Part shown: positions 1 through 5,232 of the stretch, piece after piece | Numbering within the stretch: the first letter of the stretch is position 1 | Layout of the letters: each line of letters begins with the position of its first letter | Origin: Saprospirales bacterium | GTDB taxonomy: Bacteria > Bacteroidota > Bacteroidia > Chitinophagales > Saprospiraceae | Direction of reading: 5' to 3' | Length of the DNA stretch: 9,231 bases | Assembly (NCBI GenBank): GCA_003448025.1 | Contig: DLXL01000498.1 | Coordinates: forward strand, 5,679 to 14,909 | Notes under the pieces: generated by a model | What the model saw: only the letters and a program-made list of their open reading frames with translations | The model's database searches: none | Told to the model about the DNA's origin: nothing | Translations under genes and position numbers: made by a program

Positions 1-56
<56 letters not shown>

Positions 57-65
57 CAAAAGAAA

Positions 66-144
66 GTGATAAGCGGATAATTTCTCAATGTGGTAAAGAC
101 AGGTTCAACATGTTATCACATCATCACATTATCAAATTATCACC
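66..144. repeat. Hairpin with 8-base tandem-repeat arms between tRNA-Thr and tuf
   Basis: The right arm (113-144) is four 8-base units in a row: TTATCACA, TCATCACA, TTATCAAA, TTATCACC. The left arm (66-97) is the degenerate complement, also four 8-base blocks: GTGATAAG, CGGATAAT, TTCTCAAT, GTGGTAAA. Aligned without gaps, about 22 of 31 positions pair, best at GTGATAA (66-72) with TTATCAC (137-143). The loop is about 98-112. There is no T-tract directly after it, so it does not look like an intrinsic terminator. No convincing Bacteroidota promoter (TTG then TAnnTTTG) was found between here and tuf, so tuf may be read from a promoter upstream of the tRNA. Confidence 0.65.
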
Positions 145-192
145 AATTAAATCAATTTTTCACTTTAACTTTTAGATTAAAAGTCTTTTCCA

Positions 193-1389
193 ATGGCAAA
201 AGAGACATTCCAGCGCACCAAGCCGCACGTAAACATTGGCACGATCGGTCACGTTGACCACGGCAAAACTACGCTGACGGCTGCCATTACCTACGTGCTC
301 TCCAAAAAAGGTCTGGCTAAAAAAACAGACTATGATTCTATTGACGCCGCTCCTGAAGAAAAAGAACGCGGTATCACGATCAACACCGCTCACGTAGAAT
401 ACGAGACGGACATCCGTCACTATGCTCACGTAGACTGCCCAGGTCACGCTGACTATATCAAAAACATGATCACGGGTGCCGCTCAGATGGACGGTGCTAT
501 CCTGGTTTGCGCTGCAACGGACGGTCCGATGCCACAAACCCGCGAACACATCCTTCTGGCTCGTCAGGTAGGTGTACCTAAGATCGTGGTGTTCATGAAC
601 AAGTGCGACCTTGTTGAAGACCCTGAAATGTTGGAACTGGTTGACATGGAACTCCGCGAACTGCTGAGCTCTTATGGCTTCGACGGCGACAACGCTAAGA
701 TCATCCAGGGTTCTGCTATCAACGCACTGGGCGGTAACGACCCTGCTGCTGAAGCAAAAATCATGGAACTGATGGACGCTTGTGACTCTGAAATTCCAGA
801 GCCAACCCGCGAAACTGACAAGCCATTCCTGATGCCTGTGGAAGACGTATTCACCATCACTGGTCGTGGTACGGTTGCAACCGGCCGTATCGAGCGTGGT
901 GTGATCAACGTAGGCGACGCCGTAGATATCCTCGGTATGCAGGCTGAAGGCGAAATGCTGAAATCTACCATCACCGGTGTGGAAATGTTCCGCAAACTTC
1001 TTGACCGCGGTGAAGCTGGCGACAACGCCGGTCTGCTCCTCCGTGGTATCGACAAAGAAGCCATCCGTCGTGGTATGGTAATTTGCAAACCAGGTTCTGT
1101 TAAGCCACACAAACACTTCAAGTGTTCTGTATACGTTCTGTCTAAAGAAGAAGGTGGTCGTCACACCCCATTCTTCAATGGCTACCGCCCACAGTTCTAC
1201 TTCCGTACCACGGACGTAACTGGCGACGTGAAGCTTCCAGCTAACGTAGAGATGGTAATGCCTGGCGACAACATCGAACTCGAAGTGAAACTCCTCAGCA
1301 CGATCGCTATGGAAAAAGGTCTGCGCTTCGCTATCCGCGAAGGTGGCCGTACCGTAGGCGCCGGTCAGGTTACGGAGATCCTCGACTAA
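193..1389 (+). CDS. tuf: Elongation factor Tu
   Basis: EF-Tu is the cytoplasmic GTPase that brings aminoacyl-tRNA to the ribosomal A site. The 398-residue product has the normal length. The G domain shows the P-loop GHVDHGKT (19-26), switch I RGITI (59-63), DCPGH of switch II (81-85), NKCD (136-139, guanine binding) and GSA (173-175). Domain 2 follows with the stretch [17 protein letters not shown], and domain 3 ends with [15 protein letters not shown]. The start is set by the family N-terminus MAKETFQR. The bases before the ATG are A/T-rich with no Shine-Dalgarno motif, as usual in Bacteroidota. It sits between tRNA-Thr and tRNA-Trp, each separated from it by a repeat-built hairpin. Whether a second tuf copy exists cannot be seen from this window. 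No damage or odd residues were noted. Confidence 0.99.
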   Translation: MAKETFQRTKPHVNIGTIGHVDHGKTTLTAAITYVLSKKGLAKKTDYDSIDAAPEEKERGITINTAHVEYETDIRHYAHVDCPGHADYIKNMITGAAQMDGAILVCAATDGPMPQTREHILLARQVGVPKIVVFMNKCDLVEDPEMLELVDMELRELLSSYGFDGDNAKIIQGSAINALGGNDPAAEAKIMELMDACDSEIPEPTRETDKPFLMPVEDVFTITGRGTVATGRIERGVINVGDAVDILGMQAEGEMLKSTITGVEMFRKLLDRGEAGDNAGLLLRGIDKEAIRRGMVICKPGSVKPHKHFKCSVYVLSKEEGGRHTPFFNGYRPQFYFRTTDVTGDVKLPANVEMVMPGDNIELEVKLLSTIAMEKGLRFAIREGGRTVGAGQVTEILD

Positions 1390-1393
1390 TATT

Positions 1394-1469
1394 AACGGCT
1401 AACGGTAGACGGCTGACGGTGAACGGTAGTAAAATACCGTCCACCGTAGGCCGTCAACCGTCCACCGTA
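1394..1469. repeat. Hairpin with 7-base tandem-repeat arms between tuf and tRNA-Trp
   Basis: The left arm (1394-1429) is five ACGG-containing units of 7-8 bases: AACGGCT, AACGGTAG, ACGGCTG, ACGGTGA, ACGGTAG. The right arm (1435-1469) is five exact 7-base units: TACCGTC, CACCGTA, GGCCGTC, AACCGTC, CACCGTA. The arms pair from A1395-T1468 in to A1428-T1435 with only a few mismatches, leaving a short AT-rich loop near 1429-1434. It ends one base before the tRNA-Trp acceptor stem. A stem this strong could protect the tuf 3' end or guide separation of mRNA and tRNA, but it has no T-tract. Function is not known. Confidence 0.9.
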
Positions 1470-1470
1470 A

Positions 1471-1543
1471 AGGGGCATAGCTCAATTGGTAGAGTGGCGG
1501 TCTCCAAAACCGCAGGCTGCGGGTTCGAGCCCTGCTGCCCCTG
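1471..1543 (+). tRNA. tRNA-Trp (anticodon CCA)
   Basis: A full 73-base cloverleaf. Acceptor AGGGGCA (1471-1477) pairs perfectly with TGCCCCT (1536-1542), and the discriminator is G1543, typical of bacterial tRNA-Trp. The D arm is GCTC/GAGT (1480-1483, 1492-1495). The anticodon stem GCGGT/ACCGC (1497-1501, 1509-1513) encloses CTCCAAA with anticodon CCA at 1504-1506. The T arm GCGGG/CCTGC (1519-1523, 1531-1535) encloses TTCGAGC. CCA is not encoded: the bases after the discriminator are CAT. Placement between tuf and secE is a well-known bacterial arrangement. Confidence 0.97.
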
Positions 1544-1574
1544 CATAGTTAAACAAGTTGCCTGCTGCTGTTTC

Positions 1575-1609
1575 GTTCGTTCCCCGTTTCGTGGGCAACG
1601 GACTTTTTT
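1575..1609 (+). terminator. Intrinsic (Rho-independent) terminator after tRNA-Trp
   Basis: A stem GTTCGTTCCC (1575-1584) pairs with GGG, then AACGGAC (1593-1603), with one bulged C at 1596 and one G-T pair. The loop is eight bases (1585-1592) and six T residues follow at once (1604-1609). This is the classic form of a terminator. A competing pairing, GTTGCC (1557-1562) with GGCAAC (1594-1599), could melt the stem, so attenuation is possible. It ends 30 bases before the secE start, so secE–nusG would need readthrough or a promoter within this gap, and no clear one was seen. Confidence 0.65.
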
Positions 1610-1639
1610 AACAACATCAGGCGCCATCCAAGATTAATC

Positions 1640-1831
1640 ATGGAAAAACTGACGCTTTACCTGAAGGAAAGCTACCACGAGTTGACGAAAGAGGTACATT
1701 GGCCAACTGCGGCTCAATTGCAGGAAAGCACCCTGGTGGTTTTGACCACCTCTGCTATCCTCGCCCTCATGATCTTCTTCATGGACAACGCTTGCGGTAT
1801 TATCATCAAGAAAGGAATTTACGGCCTGTAA
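1640..1831 (+). CDS. secE: Preprotein translocase subunit SecE (short form)
   Basis: SecE is the small subunit that braces SecY in the SecYEG protein-export channel of the inner membrane. The 63-residue product is the short, single-span form common outside the gamma-proteobacteria. Residues 1-20 form the amphipathic cytoplasmic helix (KESYHELTKEVHW), followed by the conserved W21-P22, then one hydrophobic membrane segment at about 31-48 (TLVVLTTSAILALMIFFM) and a short basic tail. It lies between tRNA-Trp and nusG, its usual neighbour, with a 42-base gap to nusG. The assignment rests on this motif, the membrane segment and the gene order. The family is short and variable, but the combination leaves little doubt. 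Confidence 0.95.
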   Translation: MEKLTLYLKESYHELTKEVHWPTAAQLQESTLVVLTTSAILALMIFFMDNACGIIIKKGIYGL

Positions 1832-1873
1832 TTCACCGGCCCGATCCCTTATCGTTAATCCTCCACCAAACGT

Positions 1874-2452
1874 ATGAGCCAGGAAAAAGAAACGGCAACC
1901 AACGCCGTAGAAGAAAAAAAATGGTATTCTTTGCGTGTCATCAGTGGCAAGGAGAAGAAAATCCAGGAGCGGATTGCGCTTGAAGTAGAACGTTCCGGAT
2001 GGAAGGACTTTATCTTCAGTATTATTGTTCCTACTGAAAAGGTTTATAAAGTTCGCAACGGTAAAAAGGTAATGCAGGAACGTAACCTGCTGCCCGGATA
2101 CATCCTTATCGAAGCGTACGGCTCCAAACTGAAAGGCGATGTTGCTAAAATGATCGCCGATGTGACCAATGTGATCCACTTTCTTGGAAAGGAAGATCCA
2201 CTGCCCATGACTCAGGCTGAAGCAAACCGCCTGCTGGGCAAAGTAGATGAAAGCACAGAATCCGGCGAAACATTGAGCGAACCATTCCTGGTGAATGAAA
2301 CGGTCAAAATTATAGACGGACCGTTCGCCGACTTTGTGGGGGATGTGCAGGAAGTAAACGAAGAGAAAAAGAAACTGAAAGTGATCGTGAAAATTTTTGG
2401 TCGCGGCACCGAAGTGGAACTCAACTTTTTACAGGTAGAAAAAATCAGCTAA
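1874..2452 (+). CDS. nusG: Transcription termination/antitermination factor NusG
   Basis: NusG binds the clamp of RNA polymerase, alters pausing and Rho-dependent termination, and can link polymerase to the ribosome through S10. The 192-residue protein has an N-terminal NGN domain beginning at KWYSLRV (16-22) and containing the signature LLPGYILIE (72-80). A charged linker (about 115-135) follows, then a KOW domain from about 137 to the end (FLVNETVKIIDGPFADFVGDVQ, with FGRGTEVELNFLQVEKI). The KOW core matches ordinary NusG and does not look like the specialised paralogues (RfaH, UpxY) that regulate capsule operons in this phylum. Its place beside secE and before rplK is the standard one. The first 14 residues are charged and poorly conserved, so the exact start is slightly less certain than the rest. 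Confidence 0.98.
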   Translation: MSQEKETATNAVEEKKWYSLRVISGKEKKIQERIALEVERSGWKDFIFSIIVPTEKVYKVRNGKKVMQERNLLPGYILIEAYGSKLKGDVAKMIADVTNVIHFLGKEDPLPMTQAEANRLLGKVDESTESGETLSEPFLVNETVKIIDGPFADFVGDVQEVNEEKKKLKVIVKIFGRGTEVELNFLQVEKIS

Positions 2453-2453
2453 A

Positions 2454-2520
2454 GCAGCATCGCTTGCTGCCTGTTCTCCCAGGCTCGCTTCCACAAAAGA
2501 GCGCTTGCAGCAGCGGTTTT
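2454..2520 (+). promoter_or_regulatory. Structured leader upstream of rplK (candidate attenuator or r-protein control site)
   Basis: Several competing helices are visible. GCAGC (2454-2458) can pair with GCTGC (2466-2470). Alternatively CGCTTGCTGC (2461-2470) pairs with GCAGCAGCG (2507-2515) with one bulge, enclosing CCTG/CAGG (2470-2473, 2480-2483) and GCTC/GAGC (2483-2486, 2499-2502). A small CGCT/AGCG hairpin (2502-2505, 2512-2515) also overlaps. GTTTTAA follows. In E. coli, L1 represses its operon by binding the mRNA before rplK, so a control site here would make sense. No recognised L1-binding motif was identified, and the T-run is only four bases long. Confidence 0.4.
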
Positions 2521-2567
2521 AATACAAAATCAACAGCAAAGTTTTCACCCGTTGAAAATTTGACACC

Positions 2568-3014
2568 ATGGCAAAAGAAGTAGATGTTTATATTAAACTC
2601 CAGGTGAAAGGCGGCCAGGCTAACCCTGCCCCACCTATCGGTCCGGCACTCGGTTCCAAAGGTGTGAACATCATGGAGTTCTGCAAGCGCTTCAATGCGC
2701 AAACAACCGAACAAATGGGAAAAATTCTCCCGGTTGTGATCTCGGTGTATAAAGACAAAACCTTTGACTTTATCATCAAGACCCCTCCGGCAGCAATCCA
2801 ATTGTTCGAAGCCGCTAAACTGGCTCCGGGTAAAGGTTCTCCGGAATCTAACCGCAAAAAAGTAGGCTCCGTTACCTGGGATCAGGTGCGCGCCATCGCG
2901 GAAAATAAAATGCCCGACCTCAATTGCTTCACCGTAGAATCCGCCATGAAAATGGTTGCAGGCACCGCCCGCTCCATGGGATTGACGATCAACGGCGACG
3001 CTCCGTGGAATTAA
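2568..3014 (+). CDS. rplK: 50S ribosomal protein L11 (uL11)
   Basis: L11 binds the GTPase-associated region of 23S rRNA together with L10, forms the base of the stalk, and is needed for stringent-response activation of RelA-type enzymes on idle ribosomes. The 148-residue protein is close to the usual 140-145. The N-terminal domain holds the proline-rich [10 protein letters not shown] (20-29), the region contacted by thiostrepton-class antibiotics, with the conserved prolines all present. The C-terminal RNA-binding domain includes [22 protein letters not shown] and the closing AGTARSMGL, followed by a short extra tail GDAPWN. The start [13 protein letters not shown] is the family N-terminus. 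A structured leader precedes it and a repeat-built hairpin separates it from rplA. Confidence 0.99.
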   Translation: MAKEVDVYIKLQVKGGQANPAPPIGPALGSKGVNIMEFCKRFNAQTTEQMGKILPVVISVYKDKTFDFIIKTPPAAIQLFEAAKLAPGKGSPESNRKKVGSVTWDQVRAIAENKMPDLNCFTVESAMKMVAGTARSMGLTINGDAPWN

Positions 3015-3088
3015 TGTGGTTAATGTGAATAATGTGGGTTTCCATCGTTGAGTAACCCATTCCCCATATTCAACATTTTCCCCACATT
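3013..3088. repeat. Hairpin with 9-base tandem-repeat arms between rplK and rplA
   Basis: The left arm (3013-3039) is three 9-base units: AATGTGGTT, AATGTGAAT, AATGTGGGT. The right arm (3062-3088) is three 9-base units: CCCCATATT, CAACATTTT, CCCCACATT. The outer pairing AATGTGG (3013-3019) with CCACATT (3082-3088) is perfect. Inner pairing is imperfect, and GTGGGTT (3034-3040) can instead pair with AACCCAT (3054-3060), so two folds compete. The left arm overlaps the rplK stop codon. No T-tract follows. Confidence 0.75.
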
Positions 3089-3099
3089 TCATAAAGGGA

Positions 3100-3116
3100 G
3101 TCCCGCCCATCGGGAC
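3100..3116 (+). promoter_or_regulatory. Small GC-rich hairpin in the rplA leader
   Basis: GTCCCG (3100-3105) pairs perfectly with CGGGAC (3111-3116) around a CCCAT loop. It ends 22 bases before the rplA ATG, so it could influence initiation on rplA. An L1-binding role was considered because L1 controls its own operon in E. coli, but the asymmetric internal loop typical of such sites was not recognised. Confidence 0.4.
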
Positions 3117-3138
3117 GTTGTACCTTAAACATACATCA

Positions 3139-3837
3139 ATGGCAAAGAAGTTAACAAAAAAACGCAAAGCCGTTGAAGGTAAAGTGGACGCCAACAAGCT
3201 CTACTCGCTGAATGAAGCGATGACGCTTGTTAAAGAGGTTAACACTACCAAATTCAACGCATCGGTTGACGTGCATGTTCGCCTCGGGGTGGATCCACGT
3301 AAAGCCGACCAAGCTCTACGCGGCACCGTTTCCCTGCCTCACGGCACTGGTAAAACCAAACGCGTGCTCGTATTCTGCACTCCTGACAAGGTTGAAGAAG
3401 CTAAAGCTGCAGGCGCAGACCACGTTGGTCTCGACGATTATATCCAGAAAGTTTCTGAAGGCTGGATGGATATCGACGTGATCATCGCTACGCCAAACGT
3501 TATGGCTCAATTGGGTAAAGTGGCCCGTGTACTCGGCCCACGTGGTTTGATGCCAAACCCAAAAACAGGTACGGTAACTACCGATATCGCCAATGCAGTA
3601 GCAGAAGTGAAAAAAGGTAAAATCGCTTTCCGTGTGGATAAGTTCGGGATCATTCACGCTTCTATCGGTCGCGTGTCTTTATCTCCTGAACAATTGGTAG
3701 ACAATGCCTATGAGCTCGTTTCCACGCTGGTAAAAATGAAACCATCTTCCGCCAAAGGCACTTACATGAAGACGGTTTCTGTAGCCAGCACCATGAGCCC
3801 CGGTATTGCCGTGGATCCAAAATCCATCAAGGTTTAA
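3139..3837 (+). CDS. rplA: 50S ribosomal protein L1 (uL1)
   Basis: L1 forms the mobile L1 stalk at the ribosomal E site, where it helps release deacylated tRNA, and in many bacteria represses translation of its own operon. The product is 232 residues, the usual length. The signature [15 protein letters not shown] lies at 132-146. Domain I is formed by both ends of the chain, including [20 protein letters not shown] near 43-62 and the RNA-contacting [11 protein letters not shown] near 214-223. The frame stays open upstream to a TTG at 3118, which would add seven residues. The ATG at 3139 was chosen because [10 protein letters not shown] is the family N-terminus and the upstream bases are hairpin and leader. 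The stop codon lies inside the next hairpin. Confidence 0.98.
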   Translation: MAKKLTKKRKAVEGKVDANKLYSLNEAMTLVKEVNTTKFNASVDVHVRLGVDPRKADQALRGTVSLPHGTGKTKRVLVFCTPDKVEEAKAAGADHVGLDDYIQKVSEGWMDIDVIIATPNVMAQLGKVARVLGPRGLMPNPKTGTVTTDIANAVAEVKKGKIAFRVDKFGIIHASIGRVSLSPEQLVDNAYELVSTLVKMKPSSAKGTYMKTVSVASTMSPGIAVDPKSIKV

Positions 3838-3898
3838 AGGTGTCTGATGGTTTATTCCATCAACCTGTAAACCTATCAACTTCATCAACTCTCTCAAC
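3831..3898. repeat. Hairpin over the rplA stop with CAAC-ending tandem units
   Basis: GGTTTA (3831-3836) pairs with TAAACC (3868-3873), AGGT (3838-3841) with ACCT (3863-3866), and TGATGG (3845-3850) with CCATCA (3857-3862), around the loop TTTATT. That gives 16 pairs with a 3-base bulge, and the helix includes the rplA stop codon. The right side continues as 8-9-base units: CCATCAAC, CTGTAAAC, CTATCAAC, TTCATCAAC, TCTCTCAAC (3857-3898). Only the first two have a partner on the left, where the sequence is the end of rplA. It resembles the other repeat-built hairpins with one arm limited by the coding sequence. No T-tract follows. Confidence 0.6.
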
Positions 3899-3923
3899 AC
3901 TCACATTTCAACATATCTAGGAA

Positions 3924-4448
3924 ATGACCAGAGAAGAAAAAACGGTAGCGATTGAGGAGCTCAAAGAAGAACTGGGAGGTTCCCCTTTCTTCTACCTCAC
4001 CGATTCTTCGACGCTCACTGTTGCCAAGATCAACAAGTTCCGTCGGATGTGCTTCGAACAGGGTATTACGGTAAAAGTGGCTAAAAACACTTTGATCCAA
4101 AAGGCCCTCGAGAGCGAACCCGAATCAAAAGGCTACGCAGCGCTGTTCGGCAGCCTGCACGGCCCTACCACCATCCTCATCTCTTCGAACCCAAAAGCTC
4201 CGGCTAAATTGCTCGAAGAGTTCCGCAAAACCGAGGAACGTCCAATCCTGAAAGCAGCATACATTGATTCTTCTGTTTACATCGGCGATGAGCAACTCGC
4301 AACGCTGGTTAAACTGAAGAGCAAGGAAGAGATGATCGGCGAGATCATCGGCCTGCTGCAATCTCCTGGACGCCGCCTCGCTAGCCAGATCACCGCTTCC
4401 GGCTCCAAAGTGGCCGGTATCGTGAAAGCACTGGCAGAACGCGGATAA
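3924..4448 (+). CDS. rplJ: 50S ribosomal protein L10 (uL10)
   Basis: L10 anchors the L7/L12 dimers to the 23S rRNA and so forms the base of the ribosomal stalk. The 174-residue product has the normal length. The globular N-terminal part (about 1-130) holds the RNA-binding segment around VKVAKNTLI (50-58) and the conserved [13 protein letters not shown] (75-87). The C-terminal part from about 133 to 174 ([25 protein letters not shown], then a helix ending in VKALAERG) is the helix that binds L7/L12. AGGAA lies directly against the ATG, too close to act as a normal Shine-Dalgarno site. In E. coli, L10 with L7/L12 represses its mRNA by binding a leader. The 86-base gap before this gene could host such a site but no matching motif was recognised. 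Confidence 0.98.
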   Translation: MTREEKTVAIEELKEELGGSPFFYLTDSSTLTVAKINKFRRMCFEQGITVKVAKNTLIQKALESEPESKGYAALFGSLHGPTTILISSNPKAPAKLLEEFRKTEERPILKAAYIDSSVYIGDEQLATLVKLKSKEEMIGEIIGLLQSPGRRLASQITASGSKVAGIVKALAERG

Positions 4449-4543
4449 TTACGGCTTCCAAGTTCGCACCATACCCCCAAATTTCAACCACTGAAAACCT
4501 TTGTTTCCAACATTTTCGCAAACAACTTTTAAAATTCTACATC

Positions 4544-4927
4544 ATGGCAGATTTGAAAGCACTAGCTGAAACGCTCGTGGGCCTTACGATTAAAGAAGCC
4601 AACGAATTGGCTGGTATCCTGAAAGATGATTACGGTATTGAGCCTGCTGCATCCGCAGTAGCTGTTGCTGCAGCTCCGGCTGGTGGCGGTGGCGGCGAAG
4701 CTGCAGCTGCTGAAAAAACCGAATTCGATGTTATTCTGAAAGACGCTGGCGCTAACAAGCTCAACGTGGTGAAAGAGGTGAAAAACCTGCTGGGTCTTGG
4801 CTTGAAAGAAGCTAAGGATCTTGTAGACGGTGCTCCAAGTGCACTGAAGAACGGTGTGAACAAAGCAGAAGCTGAGTCCATCAAAACCGCTCTTGAAGGC
4901 GCTGGCGCTGTTGTCGAAGTCAAGTAA
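4544..4927 (+). CDS. rplL: 50S ribosomal protein L7/L12 (bL12)
   Basis: L7/L12 is the multi-copy stalk protein that recruits EF-Tu, EF-G and other translational GTPases and speeds GTP hydrolysis. The 127-residue product shows the three usual parts: an N-terminal dimerisation and L10-binding helix pair (1 to about 32, [23 protein letters not shown]), a flexible Ala/Gly-rich hinge (about 35-57, with a run of five glycines) and a C-terminal factor-binding domain from about 58 with the signature [12 protein letters not shown]. The 95-base spacer from rplJ (4449-4543) is C/A-rich and no stable hairpin or promoter was seen in it. The gene is followed by an unusually long 305-base spacer before rpoB. 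Confidence 0.99.
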   Translation: MADLKALAETLVGLTIKEANELAGILKDDYGIEPAASAVAVAAAPAGGGGGEAAAAEKTEFDVILKDAGANKLNVVKEVKNLLGLGLKEAKDLVDGAPSALKNGVNKAEAESIKTALEGAGAVVEVK

Positions 4928-4944
4928 GGCTAGATTCCGGACTT

Positions 4945-4975
4945 ACAGCGCCTTCGGTTTATATTCCGGTGCTGT
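4945..4975 (+). promoter_or_regulatory. Hairpin 17 bases after rplL
   Basis: ACAGCGCC (4945-4952) pairs with GGTGCTGT (4968-4975) through eight pairs, one of them G-T, around a 15-base loop. Only scattered T residues follow, so this is at best a weak terminator or a 3'-end stabiliser for the ribosomal protein message. Confidence 0.45.
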
Positions 4976-4987
4976 TGCTCTGAATTC

Positions 4988-5016
4988 TTGACCTGCTTAT
5001 TTCGATACTATGTTCG
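4988..5016 (+). promoter_or_regulatory. Possible Bacteroidota-type promoter for rpoB
   Basis: TTG at 4988-4990 is followed after 18 bases by TATGTTCG (5009-5016), which differs from the Bacteroidota -7 consensus TAnnTTTG at one of six defined positions. The spacing is in the accepted range. Transcription would begin around 5022, just at the outer arm of the long hairpin. Short motifs like this occur by chance, so the call is weak. Confidence 0.3.
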
Positions 5017-5119
5017 CTTCTCACTCAAAGTACAGATAGACAAACAGTTAGGCTTGGCACTCGCCCCCGCGGCGATGGTGCCAAGCCTCTTGTTGTCTAT
5101 TCCAGTATCCTGAGTGAAG
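5017..5119 (+). promoter_or_regulatory. Long interrupted duplex in the rplL–rpoB spacer
   Basis: The core is a perfect 10-pair stem GGCTTGGCAC (5051-5060) with GTGCCAAGCC (5078-5087). It is capped by TCGCC/GGCGA (5061-5065, 5071-5075) with a bulged TG and a five-base loop. Outside it, ATAGACAA (5036-5043) pairs with TTGTCTAT (5093-5100), GTAC (5030-5033) with GTAT (5105-5108), and CACTCA (5022-5027) plus CTT (5017-5019) with TGAGTG and AAG (5111-5119). TCTTGTTGTCT follows the core stem, so the core could end transcripts weakly. In E. coli the rplL–rpoB spacer holds an attenuator and an RNase III site. This structure is in the same place and would suit either role, which is inference. Confidence 0.7.
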
Positions 5120-5216
5120 TTTCGGATGGCTTTAGATTGTCTGTAGCTTTTCTCCAAGCTTTCAAACAATACTTTTCCCATCCACCCAAAACCAAAACAG
5201 CCGTTGCCAACCAGCA

Positions 5217-5230
5217 TTTTTTGCAAAAAA
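5217..5230. other. Perfect 14-base palindrome two bases before the rpoB ATG
   Basis: Six T, then GC, then six A form a perfect self-complementary stretch ending at 5230, with the rpoB ATG at 5233. The A-rich half fits the A/T-rich start regions of Bacteroidota genes, so chance is a good explanation. No Shine-Dalgarno motif is present. Confidence 0.5.
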
Positions 5231-5232
5231 AT

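Noticed and set aside
166..173. A -7-like box (TAACTTTT) before tuf
   Set aside because: The last consensus base does not match and no TTG lies at a suitable distance upstream, so it is not separable from A/T-rich background.
172..1164. A 330-codon open frame on the minus strand opposite tuf
   Set aside because: It is a shadow of the strongly biased tuf codon use. The translation is compositionally odd (rich in F, V, H and T), matches no family known to me, and tuf is certain on the other strand.
1394..1469. CRISPR array, because of the short regular repeats
   Set aside because: Units are only 7 bases with no spacers, and the two arms are complementary to each other. The same holds for the 8-, 9- and 20-base arrays.
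1419..1637. A 72-codon plus-strand open frame across the tuf–secE spacer
   Set aside because: It runs through the repeat hairpin, the whole tRNA-Trp gene and the terminator, which explain the sequence better.
2555..2562. A TAnnTTTG-like -7 box (AAAATTTG) before rplK
   Set aside because: The first consensus base is wrong, no TTG is at the right distance, and transcription would start at about the ATG itself.
3095..3116. An L1-binding autoregulatory site before rplA
   Set aside because: A perfect short stem is present, but the internal loop and conserved bases expected of an L1 site were not recognised, so only a hairpin is reported.
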